Positions 58,101 through 64,000 of a stretch of 64,000 bases of DNA are shown piece after piece. A model generated the notes under the pieces. It was not told the origin of the DNA, made no database searches, and saw only the letters and a program-made list of their open reading frames with translations. Source of the DNA: Phragmites australis (Eukaryota > Streptophyta > Magnoliopsida > Poales > Poaceae); NCBI RefSeq assembly GCF_958298935.1, contig NC_084934.1:498501-562500 (forward strand). Reading direction: 5' to 3'. The translations under genes and the position numbers were made by a program. Position 1 is the first letter of the stretch, and each line of letters begins with the position of its first letter.

Positions 58101-61100
58101 GGACTCAATCACTGTTTACAGATACAAAGATGAGGTTGAGATGAATGGTTGAGGTGTGAGATTGAGACGAGATGTGGACGGTGTTAGGGGTATCTTCTGC
58201 CCAGGAGGAGTCCTCTGGGTAGTTTGGGAGAGGAACCCGGATGTCATAGACCGCTTGCATCGTTTAAGGCTGTCCGTCGGTACAGTTGGTTCTAGCACTT
58301 ACCGTACTCACCACATGCTGATCTAATGGTAAGGTAAGCCGATTATCATATGCCGTGCCGATACTTGCCTTGCGGCTCTATGATGCGTAAGAGAAAAAGA
58401 AAAGGAGAAGTAAGGTGGCGGGGAGCCGGAGGTGTCCGGGACACGCTCGCGGTAACCCCGGTGCCATAGGGGCAATGCAAGTGGGTGGTTCCAGGTATGA
58501 GAAAGGTTGACTCGAGTACCCCTTTGTGTGTACTTTCGTGAGTAGCACAAGCCGAATGGTCCTCAAGTCGTGTGGGTAAAGTTGTACCCCCCTTGCAGGG
58601 TGTAAGAACAATTTGAATTGCCGTGCTCTCGGTCATGAGCATGCTATTGTTTCATTTGTATCGGTCGTAAAGTTTACGAATGTGGGACAAGGTTATTGGT
58701 GTGATGGTTTTGGTTGGTGGTTCGTTGAGGAGGTACTATGGTTACTATACATACATGTTCAAGTTGTGGTTTACAGGGTAGAAAGTGTAGTTGTTTTTGA
58801 GTTAAGTATAGATACTCACACATATGTGTCTAGGTTGCTTACCGCATATGTTTTACTTAACCTTGTAACCTACTCTTGCTAACAACTCAATGCATAATCC
58901 TTGGAGTCGAGCTAAGTATATGTGCTTTATATGGATTAAGTCTTATGAGTACCTTCGTACTTATGCCTGCGCTTTCAGGTTCTGCTGGTGAGGGTGATGC
59001 GGTGTTTGGCTAATTTGTGCCCGCCGATGCAGGTAGTGGGCAAGAGTAGTGCATCCTACTCTAGTGAGGTGTAGCTTTTGGGGTGAAGCCTGAGGGCATA
59101 TGGTTCCACTCTCCTTTTGTTGTTGCTAAGGTTTTATTTTTTCGCTGCGTAGTTCCTCTTTGTGTAAACTGTTGCAAATAGTTGCATGCTTAAGAACTTG
59201 TAATATAACTTCATTTACTCGCTCTTTCTTAAGCTATGATATGATATGCATGTTGGAAAGACATGTGTTCCGATCTTGGGCATAAAACACGTGTCGGAAC
59301 TGCCGAAATAGTATTCTGGTTAATCACTGAGGTTGTGATTATGAATAATAATCCTCCTGGTGATTAATTAGAATATTATTTGGATGGTTCCTCACATTTC
59401 CTAACCCTAAAGACCGAGAAACAAGCTTGCTAGAACGTGGTGAGCACTCTAACCCTCTCCCATTGCATTCCCATGGCCGGATCTACCGACATCAAGCTCA
59501 AAAGAGCTCAATAATGACTGCCATCACCATTGGAGGCAATAGCCGAGTTTTGGTCATTTTTGGCTTATGCATGTTATCCTACGTAGCAAAGGAGGTCAAG
59601 ATGATGCTCTAGATGTAAAATCCCTACCCCAAAAGTCACCAAAATCGTTGCCGGAGAGATTCCCGACGAAAATTAGCATTTCTGACCTCACCCGAAGGTT
59701 CTGAGTCACAACCCAGAGATTTCGGATGATCCTAGCAAAAAATACCTGAGGACCCCCACGCAGAGGTTCACCTGGAGACTCCGGAACCTGGAGGTCCGAG
59801 TTCAACCCGGAGCATCAAGGTTGTATTGTTCATAAGGCATTTTTCTTTTTTTTCTTTACTGAAGTTGTAAAATTCATAATAAATTCTCTACAACTCCAAA
59901 AAATTATGAAACAAATTTTTTGGTTTCATAATAACCTCCTATACCTATTAAAAATATCCCCATCCATGAAATAATTAATTAACTTTCTAAGATAAATTAA
60001 TTAGGTTAAAGCTTCATTAATTTATTGTTAATTCTTTACAAGTCCAAAATTGGTGAAACTAATTTTTCTAGTCTTCTTATGACTTTTTCTAACTTAGGAA
60101 AATACTTTCATACATTACAAAGCATATTTTATGGCATTTCATTATATGTTTATTGCGATGCATTCTTTTCTTTAGTGATCGTCGAACCGGAGTGTAACGT
60201 GTTTTCATGAAGGGGTTTGACGTTTGATCCCAAAGTGAAAAAAATCAGCAAGGCAAGCATCTAAGCATACTCTTCCCAGTACTTTGGATCGATTGGGTCT
60301 AATGTGATAAATTATACCTTATGTATGTTTGCATGATAATGAGTCAAGTGTTGGGTTGATATGGGTAGATCCTATTTGTTGCATTGCCCTATCTTGATGT
60401 TGTTTATTGCTTGATCCATTGTAACCTGGGTTGTTTATGTATCATGGTCAAGTGTAAAATATCGGCGATGTGCTTAGCAATGCTTAGGTCTTTCGGTAGA
60501 AATCGAGCGGTGGTTTAACCCCCGTTCGTGAGCTTAGGGCTTATTTACTCGTTCACAAAAGAAATGATAATATTGTTGGGGTGGATGTGTTGTGAGGATG
60601 AGACGAGATATGGGCGGTGCTAGGGGTAGGTCGGGAGAGGAATCAGGATGCTATAGACCGCTTACATTGGTTAAGCAGCGTCCGTCGATGTCGTTGGCTT
60701 TAACACTTTTTCATACTTACCACATACTCGGATATGGGACGGGTAAGCCAAGTATTGTAAATCACCACGTTAATTTGACCTATGCATTGAGATGTGAGTG
60801 AGAGGGCTTGTAGAGCCACCTGAGGTTGGTCCGGTGAGTCGTGGTACGCACGGGATGTATCCGAGTTGTGTTTTTCACTGCGATGTATGTATGTATGTAT
60901 GTATTAGAGTTTTCCATCTAATAGTTGTGTTTTTCACTGCGATGTATGTATGTATGTATGTATGTTTACGTTAGATAATGTTTTTGCCTTTAGCTTAATG
61001 TATCAACTTGTAATATGTTGAAACCTAGTTAATTTTGGTGTTGTGATATTCATGTTGTTAAAGGTATGTGTGGGTAATAGCTTTCTTGGGAGTTACCAAC

Positions 61101-61276
61101 ACGCACATACCGGGACTACTGAAATTTAATTCATTTTAATCATCGGTGGCTATGATTGCTGTGATGAGATATGGGTTAGCATGTGGCACATCAGGAGATG
61201 GACGCAAGCTAACTCTCATCTTGTCAAATGATCGTCCTGGTGATTAATTCGAATTTAATTTGGACAGGTCCTTACA
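55199..61276 (+). mobile_element. LTR-like unit C: one start, two ends
   Basis: Starts TGTCACGTCCTAAA at 55199 and ends GGTCCTTACA at 61276, with AGTT on both sides (55195-55198, 61277-61280). A second typical end (GGATGGTTCCTCACA) lies inside at 59396. Two copies of the family's 3' half are present (CGGTAGAAGTCGAGCG near 58060 and CGGTAGAAATCGAGCG near 60496). It is therefore a composite of two family members, one lacking a recognisable start. It splits the hAT transposase between codons for LIV and PVST. Open frames at 55255-57206 are CT- and Pro/Ser-rich and lie in the LTR-like DNA. Confidence 0.72.
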
Positions 61277-61619
61277 AGTTCCTGTATCGACAGTTTCTTC
61301 AGAGTCTGCCTTCAGTCTTACTGGAAGGATAATTGAGGAGAGAAGAACAATTCTGACAAATTAGATGGTGGAACTTGAAAGTACTCACCATTATTAAGCG
61401 CTAGCACAACACAGTATAGAGAATAAAGAGTTTGAAGCATCATTAATTTTGTATCTAGATGTTGATGAAACCATGTAATTTTTGAAGCTATGTTGTACTC
61501 TTGTTTTTTTTCTAGGGTTTTCTCATGTACCTAGAAAGGTTTTTAATGAGGCTTCCAAAACATTAATAAAGATTAATATTTAATTCCAATTGTGTGTCTA
61601 TGATTTTATCTAGTTTTTC

Positions 61620-62640
61620 TTGATTTTTTTAATTTTAGAGCTACAATGTACTTTTTTTAAATTTTTTTCTAATTTTTCACTGAGCTAGCCATGGCCAACG
61701 TGCCGATCGTGTCGTGGGCTAGCCTAGCACAACAGGGAGGTTAGTGGGTCATGTCGTGGGCCACCGCTTAGGCCCATGGGCCCAGCAAGTCATATCCTAC
61801 CAACATGATCGTGCCTAGTGGGCTGGGCTGCTTTTATGCCCATGCCGAGCCGACCCAGCAAGCCTATTTGGTCATCTCTGATGACCCTATTGCCTAATAA
61901 TTATGAGATAATTCCTTGTTTTCCATTAGAAGATAAGGTGATTCCCTATTTATCACTCTATAAAATGATTTTTTTTATTTGTCACTGCTTTTAATTTTCA
62001 TTCCTTCCTCGTCACTTTTATCTATTTTACCCATAAAAAATATATATTTACCCTTAGAGAGCCAGCGACAGTTAATTGAAATTTAGGGTTATTTAGATAC
62101 ATAATCATAGAATGTGATGTCCTAGATAGTTGTAAAAAAATTCTTTATACTTCCATAGAGTTTTTGAACAATGAATTTGGATGAATAAATCAGGAGGTAT
62201 AAATTTCTGAAGTCATGTTGTTTTCTAACATTTGTGACTATGATTAGGCATAGCAAAAGCTAGAATGAATTTTTGTGTGAATACAGAAGTTGTAGAAAAT
62301 TTTGTCTAGATAATTTTAATGTGCAAATATTTGTTGTGCTTACTGTTGTAGAAAAATAACAAGATGAACTCTACAAATACATGACAAATTGTAGAGCCAT
62401 GTTGTACTCTTTTTAGATTTTTTCTAATTTTTCTTCAGACTAGCTATACACGACAGGTCTCGTGGGCTAGCCAGACATGACACGATGGTTGGTAGGTCGT
62501 GTTGTGGGCCACTGTTTAGGGTCGTGGGCTAACATGGTACAACCCGTCAACAGGATGTGCCTAGTGGGCTAGATTGCTTTTGTGCTCGTACCGGGCTGAC
62601 TCACCAAACCCATTTGATCATCTTTAATAATTTTATTGTC
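61620..62640. repeat. Duplicated hAT right-end region
   Basis: 61636-61880 and 62390-62634 are diverged copies: both have a T-rich lead, GTCGTGGGCTAGCC or TCTCGTGGGCTAGCC, GGGCC, GTGCCTAGTGGGCT and end TTTG(G/A)TCATCT. The first copy belongs to the hAT element. The second is an older, more eroded hAT end. Confidence 0.75.
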
Positions 62641-63393
62641 TAACAACTATTGCTAGAGTTAAGTTATATGACAAGTTTACCATATTGGTTATATACATTT
62701 AAGTATAGACTAATATGGAAAACCAAGCAAAAATGTATTGTAGTTAGAGAAGACTATATAGACTCATATTTGAGACGAGAGTAAGATTACGTCCAAGAGA
62801 TTTCTCTCGTGGATGATTTTCATCGTGAAAGGATTTTCATTTCTTTCAATATTCAAACGGTTTCACTTCACGACGGGATTCTCTCTCCTTTCTCTTTGTG
62901 ATTCCCCTCGAAGATAAGCTGTTGGAGATGAAAGAAAATAAAAGGAATAAGAAAAAATAAGAAAAAAAAATAAAATAAAGAGAATATGGTTAAAAATGGT
63001 CTAACGAATACCGTATTTCCAGGGTTAACATTTATTGTTGGAGATCCGTGGCCAAATGCTCCTCCTCCATTTATGGTTTATGGCCGGTGGGCGAGCATCG
63101 AGGAACTGAACGGAACGGAAAGGGAGGAAAGGGAAACGGGCATCGCACTCCAACAGCCCGCAGCCCACCGCAGTGCATTCTCCCCGCTTGACGCAACCCC
63201 CCACCACCCCTTCCCGCCGTCGTCTTCTCCCCCACGCGGCCACGCAAGAGAAGACTCCAGGGCGTGGCGTGGCGTCGCGTCGTGGTCTGGACTGGTACTG
63301 GAGTAGTGGACTTTGGAGTTTGGACTGGAGCGTCTCCCATCCCCATCCCCCATCCACGCTCGCGCATCATTGCCTCCTGCCTGCCTGCCTCCC
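62641..63393. other. Upstream region of the receptor-kinase gene
   Basis: AT-rich to about 63050, then increasingly C-rich. Open frames on both strands (62986-63418) conflict and have no family motif. Probably promoter and 5' UTR. Confidence 0.35.
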
Positions 63394-63490
63394 TCCTTTC
63401 AACTCCCCCTCTTCGCACTCTCTCACTCCACTACTCGCACTCCTTTCAACTCCCCTACTCACTCCCCTCTTCGCACTCTCTCACTCCACT
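63394..63490. repeat. CT-rich duplication in the receptor-kinase 5' UTR
   Basis: CCTTTCAACTCCCC followed by CTCTTCGCACTCTCTCACTC occurs twice (63394-63432 and 63442-63490). The second copy has a short insertion (TACTCACTCC). Confidence 0.8.
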
Positions 63491-63659
63491 CATCATCAAC
63501 CTTCCTGTGTCCTCTCCTCTCCCACTCAAGAGAAGAGAGAGCAGGGCCAACAAGGTAGAAACCCAGACCACCTGGAATGGTGCTGCCGCATTGCCAATTT
63601 CTACGCCGCCGCCTACACTAGCGTAGCTCCTGCTGTTCTTGCCTCGCGAGTTTCTTGCA

Positions 63660-64000
63660 ATGGTTCTTGCAGCTGTGCCTATGTTGCGCGTGTGTACCTG
63701 CAGGCCCAAATCCATGGAGAAATGCGCGCTCCTGCTCCCCTTCTTCTTTTTCCTGGCGCTTTCCGCCCTGCTCCCGCCGGCGCGCGCCGCGCCGTGCCAC
63801 CCGGACGACCTCCGCGCGCTGTGGGCCTTCGCTGGCAACCTCACCGGCGGCGCCCTCCGCGTCGCGTGGGCTGGCGGCGGCGGCGCCGCGTGCTGCGCCT
63901 GGAACGGCGTCGTCTGCGATGCCGACGGGCGCGTCGTGGCTCTGCGGCTCCCCGGGCGCGGCCTCGCGGGTCCCCTCCCCGCGGTCCTCGCCAGCCTCGA
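63660..64000 (+). CDS. LRR receptor-like kinase, N-terminus (phytosulfokine-receptor type); runs off the window
   Basis: Open from ATG 63660 to the end of the window (113 codons, no stop). A second Met at 63714 (MEKCALLLPFFFFLALSALL) starts a classic secretion signal and may be the real start; the first ATG adds 18 residues. After the signal comes the LRR N-terminal cap CHPDDLRALWAFAGNLTGG, a paired-cysteine motif CCAWNGVVCD (78-87) and the first leucine-rich repeat (VVALRLPGRGLAGPLP). The CHPDDLRAL cap and LRLPGRGLAG wording resemble PSKR/PSYR receptors, plasma-membrane kinases that bind sulfated peptides. Kinase part and ligand island lie outside, so the exact class is inferred. Very GC-rich. 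Confidence 0.82.
   Translation, partial: MVLAAVPMLRVCTCRPKSMEKCALLLPFFFFLALSALLPPARAAPCHPDDLRALWAFAGNLTGGALRVAWAGGGGAACCAWNGVVCDADGRVVALRLPGRGLAGPLPAVLASL

Larger units (their letters stand above)
46872..61370 (+). pseudogene. hAT transposase pseudogene in three pieces
   Basis: Piece 1 (46872-47995): possible start MDHDFFPSM, then with frameshifts a BED zinc finger (VWQDFENV, a TAA stop, KCNICKH...GHLKRHAATCK), catalytic-region segments (LVALTSDIWVGK, INLIVKSGLKRL) up to the RWNST-type motif. Piece 2 (about 54729-55198): EIPITYSFAFILDPKAKI, then LNILYWWHEHKLSYSVLSLL and ARDVLIV. Piece 3 (61277-61370): VPVSTVSSESAFSLTGRIIE, the hAT C-terminal dimerisation motif. The junction 2/3 is exact across the insertion; between 1 and 2 about 100 residues are missing. 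Organisation is like plant RICESLEEPER/DAYSLEEPER-type proteins. Many stops; not functional. Confidence 0.85.
46325..61880 (+). mobile_element. hAT transposon carrying nested LTR-type insertions
   Basis: Left end CAGAGATGACCAA (46325-46337); right end TTGGTCATCTCTG (61868-61880) is its exact inverse. Flanking 8 bp are ATGATCTT and ATGACCCT (6 of 8 equal), a worn target duplication. Inside are three pieces of a BED-finger hAT transposase. About 6.7 kb (47996-54688) and 6.1 kb (55199-61276) of later insertions account for the size; without them the element is about 2.8 kb, a normal hAT length. Confidence 0.87.

Overview
The window looks like nuclear DNA of a monocot, most likely a grass. Pointers are CTCCCTCCG-ended Stowaway and TAA-flanked Tourist MITEs, GC-rich 5' coding ends (dirigent genes, receptor kinase), plant Copia and hAT families, and intron-rich genes with GT-AG borders. 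The species cannot be named from the sequence.

Layout. (1) 1-200: last exon of an unrecognised plus-strand gene. (2) 0.4-14 kb: a dirigent cluster (intact genes 9162-9746 +, 12828-13478 -, and farther off 27269-27874 +; a deleted copy at 537-757). Between pseudogene and genes lie two different minus-strand Copia elements joined head to tail (junction near 4380), so the composite has two unrelated LTRs. (3) 15.7-22.2 kb: a small GRF-type zinc-finger gene split by two insertions with clean target-site duplications: a 5,037-bp TG...CA unit (AAAAG) and a 1,055-bp hAT-like element (8 bp). (4) 22-31 kb: mostly repeats, including an element sitting inside a (TA)n tract, a retroelement LTR remnant, a long inverted-repeat element, and the third dirigent gene. 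(5) 31.9-36.7 kb: a complete 8-exon minus-strand RRP15-like ribosome-biogenesis gene with a 20-bp exon, MITEs in its introns, and a promoter with four TGGGCY motifs spaced exactly 10 bp apart. A 1.3-kb transposon fragment flanked by 33-bp direct repeats lies just upstream. (6) 38.4-44.7 kb: a complete 7-exon PB1-domain Raf-like kinase gene, preceded by a decayed partial copy of its own activation-loop exon. (7) 46.3-61.9 kb: a hAT transposon with recognisable ends and a dead BED-finger transposase, cut into three parts by nested 3-6 kb LTR-like insertions that all start TGTCACGTCC. (8) 63.66 kb to the end: the start of an LRR receptor kinase gene resembling the phytosulfokine receptor group.

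The genes do not form a pathway. Dirigent proteins act in the apoplast on phenoxy-radical coupling, RRP15 acts in the nucleolus on the pre-60S particle, and the two kinases act in signalling. The main story is how transposons have broken genes and one another. Exon coordinates were worked out by hand from reading frame and splice signals; family names are by motif recognition, without database searches.
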